Shown piece by piece: positions 19,142 to 28,902 of a stretch of 64,000 nucleotides of DNA (the first letter of the stretch is position 1; each line of letters opens with the position of its first letter). Source of the DNA: CBDFHF01 sp965247565. Its GTDB lineage: Bacteria; Pseudomonadota; Gammaproteobacteria; Methylococcales; Methylomonadaceae. The notes beneath the pieces are model-generated. The model ran no database searches. It saw nothing but the letters and a program-made list of their open reading frames with translations, and was not told where the DNA came from. The position numbers and the translations under genes are program-made. Location of the stretch: NCBI GenBank assembly GCA_965247565.1, contig CBDFHF010000003.1, forward strand, positions 496,001 through 560,000, in the 5' to 3' direction.

Positions 19142-22100
19142 TCATTCACGCTCTAATTCTATATTAACAGCCAATGAGCGAATTTCTTTAATTAGTACAT
19201 TAAAGGACTCCGGCATTCCGGCTTCCATTTTATGATCACCATCGACAATATTTTTATACATACGAGTTCTACCGGAAACGTCATCAGATTTAACTGTTAA
19301 CATTTCTTGCAATGTGTAGGCCGCTCCATAAGCCTCTAATGCCCAGACTTCCATCTCACCAAAGCGCTGCCCACCAAACTGGGCCTTACCACCCAGAGGT
19401 TGCTGGGTTACCAGACTATATGGGCCTGTTGATCGGGCATGCATCTTGTCATCAACTAAGTGATTTAGTTTTAACATATACATATAACCGACTGTAACTT
19501 CGCGCTCAAACGGTTCACCCGTTAAGCCATCATAAAGAGTCACTTGCCCATGTTCGGGTAAATCAGCTAAACGTAACATGGTTCTAATATCGTCCTCACT
19601 TGCACCATCGAACACGGGTGTTGCCATGGGCACACCATCGATCAAGTTGGTTGCCATTTCGATAATCTCTTTATCAGTAAAACTATCCAAGTCTTCTTTA
19701 CGGCCAGAGCTGTTATATATCTTATCCAAGAAAGCCCTAATTTCCGCAACTTTAGCTTTAGCCTCAAGCATTTTGCCAATTTTTATTCCTAAGCCCTTAG
19801 CAGCCCAACCTAAATGAGTTTCGAGCACTTGACCTACATTCATACGAGAAGGTACGCCTAATGGGTTCAAAACAATATCTACGGGATTACCGTCAGCAGT
19901 ATAGGGCATGTCCTCAATTGGCCTGATCATTGATATCACACCTTTATTTCCGTGTCGTCCAGCCATTTTATCACCCGGCTGTATTCGCCTTTTTACTGCC
20001 AAATATACCTTTACCATCTTGAGAACACCGGGCGCCAAATCATCTCCCATGGTGATTTTTTTTCGTTTGACTTCAAATTTTTCATCGAAATCTTTCCTTT
20101 GCTGCTCAATTTGAGCTGCAACCGTTTCGAGCTGAAGATTAAGATCCTCATCCTTCATCTTGATTTTCAACCAATCTGAATGCTTCAGGCTTTCTAAGTA
20201 AGCTGTGGTTATTTCTGTACCGGCTTTTAGTTGCCCAGGGCCAGACTGAGAAACTTTAGAAACTAGAAGATTTGCGACGCGCGCAAAAATATCCTGCTCA
20301 AGAATTTTCAGTTGATCATCCAAATCTTTTCTATAGCGTTTAATTTCTTGCTCTTCAATATCCAGAGCTCGCTTATCCTTTTTTACACCATCCCTTGTAA
20401 ATACTTGCACATCGATCACAGTTCCTTCGATGCTGCTAGGAACACGCAGTGAGGTGTCTTTAACATCAGCTGCTTTTTCACCGAAAATAGCCCGTAGCAA
20501 TTTTTCTTCAGGTGTCAATTGCGTTTCACCTTTAGGCGTTACTTTTCCTACTAAAATGTCTCCGCCTTTAACTTCGGCTCCAACGTATACAATTCCAGAC
20601 TCATCGAGCTTCGATAACGCTTCCTCGCTAACGTTCGGGATATCTGCGGTTATTTCTTCCGGACTATGTTTTGTATCTCTCGCGACACAAGTCTTCTCTT
20701 CAATGTGAATGGTTGTAAATCTGTCCTCTTTAACTACACGCTCAGAAACAAGAATGGAGTCTTCGAAGTTGTAACCATTCCAGGGCATAAAAGCGACTAA
20801 CATATTTTGGCCTAAAGCCAATTCACCCATATCAGTCGATGGTCCATCAGCTAAAATATCACCAGACTTGACTATGTCACCCGGCTTTACTAGTGGCTTT
20901 TGATTAATACAAGTGTTTTGATTCGATCGGGTGTACTTAATCAGATTATAAATATCAACGCCTGAAGTACCTGTTTCGGTTTCTGTATCGTTAACACGCA
21001 CCACGATCCTCGCAGCATCAACAGCTTCAATCCTTCCACCCCGAACCGCAACAACAGTCACCCCGGAATCTTTCGCGACAGTTCTTTCCATACCGGTGCC
21101 TACTAGTGGTTTTTCGGCTCTGAGAGTAGGTACAGCCTGACGCTGCATATTTGAACCCATCAACGCTCGGTTTGCGTCGTCATGCTCAAGAAAGGGAATA
21201 ATTGAAGCCGCCACTGAGACAATCTGCTTTGATGACACGTCCATATATTGCACTGTCTCAGACATTGCCAGGGTAAATTCATCTTTATGCCGGCAAGATA
21301 CTAAGCCATCTACCAATTTACCATTTGCATCGACCGCAACACTCGCTTGTGCAATAACAAACTCGCCTTCTTCAATCGCAGACAGATAGTCCACCTGATC
21401 TGTTACCTTTCCGCCCACTACCTTTCTGTAAGGTGTTTCCAAAAAGCCATAATCATTCGTCCTCGCATAAACTGAGAGTGAGTTGATTAACCCTATATTC
21501 GGACCTTCGGGGGTTTCGATCGGACAGACGCGACCATAATGCGTGGTATGCACGTCTCGAACTTCGAATCCCGCCCGCTCCCTAGCCAAGCCGCCAGGTC
21601 CCAATGCAGATACGCGTCGCTTATGAGTTATCTGCGACAAAGGATTGTTCTGATCCATAAACTGGGACAATTGACTTGACCCAAAAAACTCTTTTACTGC
21701 GGCGGATACTGGCTTCGCATTGATTATTTCCTGCGGCATTAACCCTTCAGAATCTGCTAAGGTTAAGCGTTCCTTTACTGCTCTTTCGACCCTGACTAAA
21801 CCGACCCGAAATTGATTTTCAATCATTTCTCCGACCGAGCGAACCCTACGATTCCCTAAGTGATCTATATCGTCAACATTACCATTACCATTCCGAATAC
21901 TAATTAACTCTTTCAATACATCAATGATATCGTCTTTTGTTAAAGTACCGGATCCAACTGTTTCTTCGCGACCCAAACGACGATTAAACTTCATCCGGCC
22001 AACAGTCGACAAATCATACCTTTCGTCAGTAAAGAATAAATTTTGAAACAGGTTTTCCGCTGATTCTTTAGTAGGTGGCTCGCCAGGACGCATCATTCGA

Positions 22101-23218
22101 TATATTTCAACTAAAGCTTCCAACGTATTTTTGGTTACATCCAGTCTCATCGCATTAGATATGTAAGGCCCCCTATCTAAATCGTTAACGAAAAGTGTAT
22201 TAATTTCTGTAATACCGCTTTCTATGGCTCGTTCAATTAACGCTGGAGTCAATTCATCATTCACATTCGCAATCAATTCTCCGGTCGATTGATCGACTAG
22301 GTTATGACCAAGAATTTTACCAACTAGATATTCTCTGGGCACATCAACCTCGGACAACCCAACTTTATTCATTTCCCGAATGTGTTTAGCTGTAATACGT
22401 CGACCTTCTTCAACTAGCACTTGACCATTGTGCTTAATATCAAATGCAGTGATTTCGCCGCGCATTCTCTCGGGCACTAGATGAAACGAACAAACGCCGG
22501 AATTAACCGTAAACCTGTTGGTTTCAAAGAATATTTTAATCATCTCTTCGTTGTCGTAGCCCAGGGCTCTCAACAAAATCGTTGCAGGAATCTTCCTACG
22601 TCTATCGATACGCACATAAACGCTATCTTTGTGGTCGAATTCGAAATCTAACCACGAACCACGATACGGGATGACTCTAGCGTTAAACAAGAGTTTACCT
22701 GATGAATGCGTCTTACCCTTATCATGATCAAAAAACACGCCCGGCGATCTGTGCAATTGGGAAACAATAACTCTTTCGGTGCCATTAATAACAAAGGTTC
22801 CATTATCTGTCATTAGTGGCAACTCGCCCATATACACTTCTTGCTCGCGAATATCCTTAACTACCTTTGCATTAGCGGTAGCTTCTTTATCATAAATCAC
22901 TAAACGAACTAGAACCCTTAAAGGGGCAGCATAAGTCGCGCCTCTTTGCTGACACTCTCTTACATCAAAAGTCGGCTCACCCAATCTATATTTAACGTAC
23001 TCAAGAATTGCATATCCAGAATGGCTAACGATAGGAAATACACTAGAAAATGCTGCATGCAAACCACTGTCCAATCGTTTTTCTGGCGTCACCCCAGACT
23101 GCAAAAAACTGGCATATGAATTTATTTGTGTTGCCAGCAGATAGGGAACTTCAAGTACCTCTGTACCTTTCCCAAAGTTATTACGAACACGCTTTTTTTC
23201 GGTAAAAGAGTAAGACAT
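19142..23218 (-). CDS. rpoB: RNA polymerase beta subunit
   Basis: The 1358-residue beta subunit. The reading frame is open for 28 more codons upstream, but MSYSFTEKKRVRNNFGK is the conserved family start, so ATG 23218 is chosen. The rifampicin-binding cluster reads SSQLSQFMDQNNPLSQITHK followed by RRVSALGPGGL, which is the usual sensitive-type sequence. C-terminal GGQRFGEMEVWALEAYGA is conserved. It is preceded by an attenuator-like hairpin after rplL. Confidence 0.98.
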   Translation of the reverse strand: MSYSFTEKKRVRNNFGKGTEVLEVPYLLATQINSYASFLQSGVTPEKRLDSGLHAAFSSVFPIVSHSGYAILEYVKYRLGEPTFDVRECQQRGATYAAPLRVLVRLVIYDKEATANAKVVKDIREQEVYMGELPLMTDNGTFVINGTERVIVSQLHRSPGVFFDHDKGKTHSSGKLLFNARVIPYRGSWLDFEFDHKDSVYVRIDRRRKIPATILLRALGYDNEEMIKIFFETNRFTVNSGVCSFHLVPERMRGEITAFDIKHNGQVLVEEGRRITAKHIREMNKVGLSEVDVPREYLVGKILGHNLVDQSTGELIANVNDELTPALIERAIESGITEINTLFVNDLDRGPYISNAMRLDVTKNTLEALVEIYRMMRPGEPPTKESAENLFQNLFFTDERYDLSTVGRMKFNRRLGREETVGSGTLTKDDIIDVLKELISIRNGNGNVDDIDHLGNRRVRSVGEMIENQFRVGLVRVERAVKERLTLADSEGLMPQEIINAKPVSAAVKEFFGSSQLSQFMDQNNPLSQITHKRRVSALGPGGLARERAGFEVRDVHTTHYGRVCPIETPEGPNIGLINSLSVYARTNDYGFLETPYRKVVGGKVTDQVDYLSAIEEGEFVIAQASVAVDANGKLVDGLVSCRHKDEFTLAMSETVQYMDVSSKQIVSVAASIIPFLEHDDANRALMGSNMQRQAVPTLRAEKPLVGTGMERTVAKDSGVTVVAVRGGRIEAVDAARIVVRVNDTETETGTSGVDIYNLIKYTRSNQNTCINQKPLVKPGDIVKSGDILADGPSTDMGELALGQNMLVAFMPWNGYNFEDSILVSERVVKEDRFTTIHIEEKTCVARDTKHSPEEITADIPNVSEEALSKLDESGIVYVGAEVKGGDILVGKVTPKGETQLTPEEKLLRAIFGEKAADVKDTSLRVPSSIEGTVIDVQVFTRDGVKKDKRALDIEEQEIKRYRKDLDDQLKILEQDIFARVANLLVSKVSQSGPGQLKAGTEITTAYLESLKHSDWLKIKMKDEDLNLQLETVAAQIEQQRKDFDEKFEVKRKKITMGDDLAPGVLKMVKVYLAVKRRIQPGDKMAGRHGNKGVISMIRPIEDMPYTADGNPVDIVLNPLGVPSRMNVGQVLETHLGWAAKGLGIKIGKMLEAKAKVAEIRAFLDKIYNSSGRKEDLDSFTDKEIIEMATNLIDGVPMATPVFDGASEDDIRTMLRLADLPEHGQVTLYDGLTGEPFEREVTVGYMYMLKLNHLVDDKMHARSTGPYSLVTQQPLGGKAQFGGQRFGEMEVWALEAYGAAYTLQEMLTVKSDDVSGRTRMYKNIVDGDHKMEAGMPESFNVLIKEIRSLAVNIELERE

Positions 23219-23281
23219 ATCGCTTGCAAACCTTTTTGTCATTGATAATTTATTACTGTAAATATCACACAAACAGTAAAA

Positions 23282-23307
23282 GGCCGATGACATAATTGTC
23301 ATCAGCC
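23282..23307 (-). promoter_or_regulatory. Attenuator-like hairpin between rplL and rpoB
   Basis: On the minus strand an 11-base-pair stem (one G-T pair) with a four-base ATTA loop is followed directly by TTTT. It lies 60-90 bases before rpoB. In E. coli the rplL-rpoB gap holds a partial terminator that lowers rpoBC expression, and this hairpin would fit that role. The function is inferred from position and shape. Confidence 0.6.
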
Positions 23308-23348
23308 AGTTTAGATAGGCATAATGCCCGGAGTTTTAATCAAAATTA

Positions 23349-23717
23349 TTATTTAATTTCGACAGTAGCGCCCGCTTCTTCAAGCTGCTTTTTCACATCA
23401 TCGGCCTCTGCTTTAGAAACACCTTCCTTCAACGTTGTTGGAACACCTTCAACAGCGTCTTTTGCTTCTTTTAAACCCAGCCCAGTGATACCGCGTACAG
23501 TTTTAATAACAGCGACTTTGTTTTCACCAAAACCTGTCATAATTACATCAAATTCGGTTTGCTCTTCAACCGCAGCAGCCGCTACTGGAGCTGCAACTGC
23601 AATTGCGGCCGCAGCGGACACACCAAATTTTTCTTCCATCGCCGAGATTAAATCAACGATCTCCATAACGGTTCTCGTTGAGACATATTCCAAAAATTCT
23701 TCTTGCGAAATTGCCAT
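23349..23717 (-). CDS. rplL: Ribosomal protein L7/L12 (bL12)
   Basis: Stalk protein of 122 residues that recruits translation GTPases. The N-terminal dimerisation helix is followed by an alanine-rich hinge (SAAAAIAVAAPVAAAAVEEQ) and the C-terminal domain with KVAVIKTVRGITGLGLKEAK. It is separated from rplJ by 48 bases. Confidence 0.98.
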   Translation of the reverse strand: MAISQEEFLEYVSTRTVMEIVDLISAMEEKFGVSAAAAIAVAAPVAAAAVEEQTEFDVIMTGFGENKVAVIKTVRGITGLGLKEAKDAVEGVPTTLKEGVSKAEADDVKKQLEEAGATVEIK

Positions 23718-23765
23718 TATATATTCCTCTAAAAATTAAGTTTTAAACTGATTGACAAGAAATGC

Positions 23766-24260
23766 TTACGCCGCTTCTTTTTCGTCTTTGATTGCAGCCA
23801 AAGTACGAACCAACTTTTCAACAGGCGCCTTCATAACGGACATCAACATACTAATGCCTTGATCGCGAGTTGGTAGATTTGCCAATCGGCTAAGTTCAGC
23901 TGAACCATAAGCTTGACCACCGACAGCCACGATTTTCGCAATTAATTTATCATGCGTTTTCGCAAAATTATTAATCAACCGTGCTGCACTACCTGGATCT
24001 TCCATCGAAAATGCAATTAATAATGGCCCAACCAGTCCTTCCTGCATACATTCAAAATCAGTACCAGCAACCGCGCGCTTTGCTAATGTATTTTTTACTA
24101 CTCGCAAATATACACCGGTTTCACGCGCCGTTTTTCTTAGTTCTGTTAATTCTGTGACAGTCAATCCTCGATATTCTGCAGCTACTGCAGAATAAGCTTT
24201 TGCGGCGAATACAGCGACCTCTTCTACGACAGCTTTCTTGCCATCTAAATTTAGTGCCAT
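23766..24260 (-). CDS. rplJ: Ribosomal protein L10 (uL10)
   Basis: Stalk base protein of 164 residues that carries the L12 dimers. The longest frame starts 16 codons earlier, but MALNLDGKKAVVEEVA from ATG 24260 is the family start. EYRGLTVTELTELRKTARE is conserved. The C-terminus PVEKLVRTLAAIKDEKEAA is the L12-binding helix. Confidence 0.96.
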   Translation of the reverse strand: MALNLDGKKAVVEEVAVFAAKAYSAVAAEYRGLTVTELTELRKTARETGVYLRVVKNTLAKRAVAGTDFECMQEGLVGPLLIAFSMEDPGSAARLINNFAKTHDKLIAKIVAVGGQAYGSAELSRLANLPTRDQGISMLMSVMKAPVEKLVRTLAAIKDEKEAA

Positions 24261-24452
24261 GGCTAACCCCCGGTTTGTCTGACAAACGCTCAAAAAAATA
24301 ACACACATCTAAAAGATGCACCTTACGGCTTCTTTCACCTATAATTCGGTATCCAGCTTCCGTCTACGCAGGAAATATTAAGTCTTAAACACCTGCGGTC
24401 TTTGACGGCTACCGTTGAAACGGCAACCCAAAGTTTTTTTTGCCGACAGCGC
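24261..24452 (-). promoter_or_regulatory. rplJ leader, likely L10-binding leader region
   Basis: A 192-base non-coding stretch lies between rplA and rplJ, much longer than the other gaps in this operon. In Gammaproteobacteria this position holds the L10 leader, a folded RNA bound by the L10-L12 complex to repress rplJL translation. Self-complementary pieces are present, such as CCGTTGAAACGG near 24411-24422. The specific fold was not verified. Confidence 0.55.
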
Positions 24453-25145
24453 CTAAACAATCGCCCCAATATCGAGCCACAATCCAGGACCCATAGTGGA
24501 AGATAGTGTAATTTTTTTAATGTATACACCCTTAGCAGCAGTAGGCTTAGCCTTTCTCAGATCTGCAAGCAAGGCTTCTAAATTACCTTGAATAGCTTCC
24601 GCATCAAAATTTACTTTCCCTAAAGTACAATGAATAATCCCTGACTTATCAGTTCTATAACGTACCTGCCCCGATTTCGCGTTTTTAACAGCGGTTGCAA
24701 CATCGGCAGTGACAGTTCCTACTTTCGGATTAGGCATCAGGCCTCTAGGCCCCAAAATCTGCCCCAACTGACCAACAACTCTCATTGCGTCAGGTGAAGC
24801 TATCACAACATCGAAGTTCATTTCACCTTTCTTAACTAAATCACCCAAGTCATCCATACCCACTATGTCTGCCCCAGCCGCTTTTGCGGCATCAGCATTC
24901 GGGCCTTGAGCAAATACAGCAACGCGCACATCCTTACCTGTACCATTAGGCAACACAGTAGCACCACGAACATTTTGATCTGATTTGCGAGGATCGACGC
25001 CTAGATTAACACTAACATCAATAGCTTCACTGAATTTTGCAGAAGCAAGAGACTTTAATAATTCAACAGCTTCAGCTACAGTATATTGTTTAGCTCTGTC
25101 AACTTTGCTTTTAACAATTTTTGCTTTTTTAGACAACTTAGCCAT
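24453..25145 (-). CDS. rplA: Ribosomal protein L1 (uL1)
   Basis: L1 stalk protein of 230 residues. The signature LGPRGLMPNPKVGTVT is near residue 125, and TDKSGIIHCTLGKVNFD follows. Its start overlaps the rplK stop by one base. In E. coli L1 represses its own operon; no binding site was resolved here. Confidence 0.98.
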   Translation of the reverse strand: MAKLSKKAKIVKSKVDRAKQYTVAEAVELLKSLASAKFSEAIDVSVNLGVDPRKSDQNVRGATVLPNGTGKDVRVAVFAQGPNADAAKAAGADIVGMDDLGDLVKKGEMNFDVVIASPDAMRVVGQLGQILGPRGLMPNPKVGTVTADVATAVKNAKSGQVRYRTDKSGIIHCTLGKVNFDAEAIQGNLEALLADLRKAKPTAAKGVYIKKITLSSTMGPGLWLDIGAIV

Positions 25146-25576
25146 TATAACCCCTCCACATTCAGACCCATACTGCGAGCACTACCCGCAATCGTCTTTA
25201 CTGCGGCTTCAAGATTAGCGGCATTCAAATCTTCCATTTTTGTTTTAGCGATTTCTTCTAGCTGAGCAAGCGTTACAGTCCCAATCTTTTTCGTATTTGG
25301 GTTACTGCTTCCGCTTTTAATGCCTGTAATTTTTTTTAACAAAATTGAGGCAGGGGGCGTCTTAGTTATGAATGTGAAGCTGCGATCACTGTACACGGTA
25401 ATAACGACTGGTAAAGGCAAGCCTTTTTCTGTATCTTGGGTTTTTGCATTAAAAGCTTTACAAAACTCCATGATATTGACACCGCGCTGACCTAACGCTG
25501 GACCAACTGGAGGACTTGGATTCGCCTCGCCTGCTTTTACCTGCAGCTTTATGTAGGCGGTTATTTTTTTAGCCAT
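25145..25576 (-). CDS. rplK: Ribosomal protein L11 (uL11)
   Basis: GTPase-centre protein of 143 residues needed for stringent factor activation. KLQVKAGEANPSPPVGPALG at the N-terminus and IAGSARSMGLNVEG at the C-terminus are diagnostic. It lies downstream of a terminator-like hairpin that separates it from nusG. Confidence 0.98.
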   Translation of the reverse strand: MAKKITAYIKLQVKAGEANPSPPVGPALGQRGVNIMEFCKAFNAKTQDTEKGLPLPVVITVYSDRSFTFITKTPPASILLKKITGIKSGSSNPNTKKIGTVTLAQLEEIAKTKMEDLNAANLEAAVKTIAGSARSMGLNVEGL

Positions 25577-25625
25577 TTTCTACTCCATATTTGGGTACGA
25601 TCGCATTACTGCTCCCCTTAGACAC

Positions 25626-25655
25626 AAAAAAGCCTCATTATTACTAATAGAGACT
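25626..25655 (-). terminator. Probable terminator between nusG and rplK
   Basis: On the minus strand AGTCTC and GAGGCT can pair across a 13-base loop, followed by TTTTT. It lies in the 183-base gap after nusG. It could end or attenuate the secE-nusG transcript, with rplK read by leak-through or a local promoter. The stem is short and has a G-T pair. Confidence 0.45.
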
Positions 25656-25759
25656 TCATACATTGATTTTAATAGACTTAACCAAATAAAATTTATAAAA
25701 AAAATAATTTCCTCCTCTTTTAGAGCTTATACCGTCCAAAATCCATACGGAATAGCACA

Positions 25760-26296
25760 CTAGCTCTTATCAACTTGACCAAACTCCAACTCTACTGAAG
25801 TAGATCGACCAAATATCAGGACAGATATTTTTAGTTTACTTTTTTCATAATTAACTTCTTCTACTACACCATTAAAATCCTTAAATGGCCCATCAACAAC
25901 CCTTATGACCTCTCCAACTTCAAACAGAGTCTTAGGCCGAGGTTTATTTACCCCATCTTCAACTCTATTAAGAATAGCCATAGCTTCTTTTTCTGAGATA
26001 GGTGCAGGTCGATCTGACGTCCCACCTATGAATCCGAGCACCCTAGGTATCTCTTTGACTAAATGCCATGTCTCATCTGTCAACTCCATTTGCACAAGAA
26101 CATAACCCGGAAAGAATTTTCTTTCACTTTTCCGTTGCTGACCAAGACGCATCTCGACTATCTCTTCAGTAGGAACTAGTATTTTACCAAAGTATTGCCC
26201 CAACCCTTCCCTTTCAATTCTTTCTTCCAAAGCCTGCTTAACTTTGTTTTCAAAGTTGGAGTAAGCGTGAACAACATACCATCGAAGAGAAGCCAT
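25760..26296 (-). CDS. nusG: Transcription elongation/antitermination factor NusG
   Basis: A 178-residue factor that binds RNA polymerase and, through S10, the ribosome. The NGN domain holds RWYVVHAYSNFENKVKQAL and FFPGYVLVQM; the KOW motif is near residue 125 (GEVIRVVDGPFKDFNGVVEE). It follows secE by six bases, the usual pair. Confidence 0.98.
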   Translation of the reverse strand: MASLRWYVVHAYSNFENKVKQALEERIEREGLGQYFGKILVPTEEIVEMRLGQQRKSERKFFPGYVLVQMELTDETWHLVKEIPRVLGFIGGTSDRPAPISEKEAMAILNRVEDGVNKPRPKTLFEVGEVIRVVDGPFKDFNGVVEEVNYEKSKLKISVLIFGRSTSVELEFGQVDKS

Positions 26297-26302
26297 AAGA
26301 CC

Positions 26303-26680
26303 CTACCCCTTTTGTCCAGTTAATAACCTGATACCTTCAAATAGAAGCTTATCTAGAATGCCCAGTAATAATCCAACGACAACAACCATTGCGAACACTA
26401 AAAGAGTAGTGCGCACGGTCTCTTCCCTAGTGGGCCAAACAACCTTTCTTATTTCTAGTTTGGCTTCCAAAATAAACATCCAAAGCCCCTGCCCTAGCTT
26501 TGTCGTAAAAAACATCGCGCTAGCCAGCACAAGAACCAACAATAAACCCAAAACACGATATAAAAGCTGCGCATCTGAAAAATAATAAAACGCAGCTACG
26601 CCGAAAACGATGCAAAAAACGGAAAATACCTGCTTTACAACATCAGCCATCAATATTGGTGCTTCTACCTTACTATTCAT
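26303..26680 (-). CDS. secE: Preprotein translocase subunit SecE
   Basis: Small translocon subunit of 125 residues with three hydrophobic segments, the long gammaproteobacterial form. The amphipathic stretch before the last segment (EIRKVVWPTREETVRTTLLV) is the SecE signature. A later methionine at residue 11 is an alternative start. It lies between tRNA-Trp and nusG. Confidence 0.95.
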   Translation of the reverse strand: MNSKVEAPILMADVVKQVFSVFCIVFGVAAFYYFSDAQLLYRVLGLLLVLVLASAMFFTTKLGQGLWMFILEAKLEIRKVVWPTREETVRTTLLVFAMVVVVGLLLGILDKLLFEGIRLLTGQKG

Positions 26681-26726
26681 GTAATATTTGCTAAGGGCTT
26701 GAGTACTTGATGCGCTTTTATCTGAG

Positions 26727-26802
26727 TGGCAGGCCAGGAGGGTCTCGAACCCCCAACCCGCGGTTTTGGAGACCGCTACTCTACCAATTGAGCTACTGAC
26801 CT
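26727..26802 (-). tRNA. tRNA-Trp (CCA)
   Basis: A complete 76-base cloverleaf with encoded 3' CCA. The anticodon loop is CTCCAAA between GCGGT and ACCGC, giving CCA. The acceptor stem AGGTCAG pairs with CTGGCCT with one G-T pair. It lies between tufB and secE, a common gammaproteobacterial placement. Confidence 0.97.
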
Positions 26803-26848
26803 ATCAGACAAAACCTGTGATTTCTAAATAATACGGATCTTTATAAGA

Positions 26849-28039
26849 TCATTCAATAATTGAAGCGACGACGCCGGCACCAACTGTACGGCCACCCTCG
26901 CGAATCGCAAAACGCAAACCTTCTTCCATCGCAATCGGTGAAATCAGCTTCACTTTCACAGAAACATTATCTCCCGGCATAACCATTTCAACTCCTTCTG
27001 GTAAATCAACTGCACCGGTTACATCCGTGGTTCTAAAATAGAACTGTGGACGGTATCCATTGAAGAAAGGTGTGTGACGCCCACCTTCTTCTTTTGACAG
27101 GACATAGATTTCTGCATTGAAGTGCGCATGAGGCTTAATAGTGCCCTTGTGAGCTAACACTTGCCCACGTTCAACGTCATCTCTCTTGGTACCCCGCAAC
27201 AACAATCCAACATTGTCACCAGCCTCACCCTGATCAAGTAATTTGCGAAACATTTCCACCCCAGTCACGGTGGTTGTAACAGTTGGACGGATACCAACTA
27301 TCTCTATTTCCTGACCTACCTTGATGACACCCCGTTCAATACGCCCTGTTACTACTGTTCCACGACCAGAAATTGAAAATACGTCTTCAATAGGCATTAA
27401 AAATGCGCCATCAACTGCTCTTTCGGGCAACGGAATATAGCTATCCAAGGCTTCAACCAACTTAACTACTGATGGCACGCCAACGTCACTAGTATCACCT
27501 TCCAACGCTTTAAGCGCTGAACCAACAATAATTGGTGTGTCATCGCCAGGAAATTCGTACATATCCAGAAGTTCTCTGATTTCCATCTCAACTAATTCGA
27601 TTAACTCAGCATCATCTACCATGTCAGCTTTGTTGAGAAAAACGACGATATAGGGAACACCCACCTGCCTAGATAATAAAATATGTTCTCTGGTTTGCGG
27701 CATCGGACCATCTGCGGCAGAGCAGACGAGTATGGCACCATCCATCTGCGCCGCACCAGTAATCATATTTTTGACATAATCGGCGTGACCAGGGCAATCG
27801 ACGTGAGCGTAGTGCCGAGCCGCTGACTCATACTCAACATGAGAGGTAGCAATAGTAATACCGCGAGCACGCTCTTCGGGAGCGTTATCGATTTGATCAA
27901 ACGCCTTAACCTCACCGCCTTGCAGCTCAGCCATTACTTTAGTCAATGCAGCTGTCAAAGTCGTTTTACCATGATCAACATGACCAATAGTACCTACGTT
28001 AACATGCGGTTTACTGCGTGAGAATTTTTCTTTAGCCAT
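26849..28039 (-). CDS. tufB: Elongation factor Tu, copy B
   Basis: Second EF-Tu gene, 396 residues, protein identical to the copy at 10527-11717, with the same GHVDHGKTT, DCPGHADY and NKAD motifs. It is in the tRNA-linked tufB position. The nucleotide match to copy A is almost perfect outside a central patch with clustered silent changes (about 27281-27563), a pattern expected from repeated gene conversion that has not covered the centre recently. Confidence 0.99.
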   Translation of the reverse strand: MAKEKFSRSKPHVNVGTIGHVDHGKTTLTAALTKVMAELQGGEVKAFDQIDNAPEERARGITIATSHVEYESAARHYAHVDCPGHADYVKNMITGAAQMDGAILVCSAADGPMPQTREHILLSRQVGVPYIVVFLNKADMVDDAELIELVEMEIRELLDMYEFPGDDTPIIVGSALKALEGDTSDVGVPSVVKLVEALDSYIPLPERAVDGAFLMPIEDVFSISGRGTVVTGRIERGVIKVGQEIEIVGIRPTVTTTVTGVEMFRKLLDQGEAGDNVGLLLRGTKRDDVERGQVLAHKGTIKPHAHFNAEIYVLSKEEGGRHTPFFNGYRPQFYFRTTDVTGAVDLPEGVEMVMPGDNVSVKVKLISPIAMEEGLRFAIREGGRTVGAGVVASIIE

Positions 28040-28070
28040 TAAAACACCTGTACCTAAATCAACATCGCCC

Positions 28071-28146
<76 letters not shown>

Positions 28147-28155
28147 CAAACTATT

Positions 28156-28229
28156 TGGAGCGGGTGATGGGAATCGAACCCACGTGATCAGCTTGGAAGG
28201 CTGGAGTTCTACCATTGAACTACACCCGC
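28156..28229 (-). tRNA. tRNA-Gly (TCC)
   Basis: A 74-base cloverleaf with CCA encoded. The anticodon loop CTTCCAA gives TCC. Acceptor stem GCGGGTG pairs with CACCCGC. Confidence 0.97.
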
Positions 28230-28238
28230 AGAAATTTA

Positions 28239-28323
28239 TGGTGGAGGGGGGAGGATTCGAACCTCCGAAGGCAGAGCCGGCAGATTTACAGTCTGATCCC
28301 TTTGGCCGCTCGGGAACCCCTCC
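28239..28323 (-). tRNA. tRNA-Tyr (GTA)
   Basis: An 85-base class II tRNA with a long variable arm and encoded CCA. The anticodon loop CTGTAAA gives GTA. It is the first transcribed gene of the tRNA-tufB unit. Confidence 0.97.
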
Positions 28324-28342
28324 TCTATTAATCAAGAGAACT

Positions 28343-28371
28343 ATTATCTTTGACTAATTGACTACTGTCAA
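28343..28371 (-). promoter_or_regulatory. Strong sigma-70 promoter of the tRNA-tufB operon
   Basis: On the minus strand TTGACA (28366-28371) and GATAAT (28343-28348) are separated by exactly 17 bases. The -10 box ends about 20 bases before tRNA-Tyr. The near-consensus boxes fit a heavily used translation operon. Confidence 0.8.
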
Positions 28372-28564
28372 TTTAAATTTACCTGAACTACTCATAATTT
28401 CAGAAGCCGGGCTGACAAGGTAAGTACCATTGATTGGAAATTTAATTAGTCAGCGCTCAAAAACATATCAACCTATTGATAGTTATAAATAAATACTGAT
28501 ATTCCCTAGAGCCATTCGACCGAAAATGTTAGAATAAGACTTTGTTTTCTGGTCGAAAGGTTGA

Positions 28565-28902
28565 ATGATGTTGACCCCCTCTAGCACTGGTCATCAGACC
28601 AATTTATTTGGCACGGACCTGTTGCAACAACTCGATCCCAGCGATCCGTTGTTACGTTTAGCAAAGGTTATTCCTTGGCCAGAACTGGATCACACCTTTA
28701 GTCGGCATTACACACAAGGATTGGGTCGGCCCGCTAAACCGATTCGATTGATGGTGGGGTTGTTAATCCTCAAGCAACTGGAAAATCTGAGTGATGAACA
28801 AGTTGTTCTGAATTGGAAACGTAATCCTTACTACCAGGCTTTTTGCGGCCTCACCGAATTCAGTGCCAAACTGCCTTGCGACAGTAGCGAACTGTTGTAT
28901 TT
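28565..28902 (+). pseudogene. IS5-family transposase, N-terminal part (copy E)
   Basis: The first about 112 residues of a transposase, split by the IS110-family insertion at 28903-30056. It shares NLFGTDLLQQLDPSDPLLRLA and RPAKPIRLMVGLLILKQLENLSDE with the fuller copy at 52122-54255. The element's left end is near 28511, where GCCATTCGACCG resembles the end at about 52066. The rest of the gene continues at 30057-30337 with a further one-base deletion, and is then cut off by ISAs1. The gene is dead. Confidence 0.85.

Noticed and set aside
24335..24529. Open frame between rplA and rplJ
   Set aside because: It overlaps the rplA end and fills the L10 leader; the product resembles nothing and codon use is poor. 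It is treated as leader RNA.
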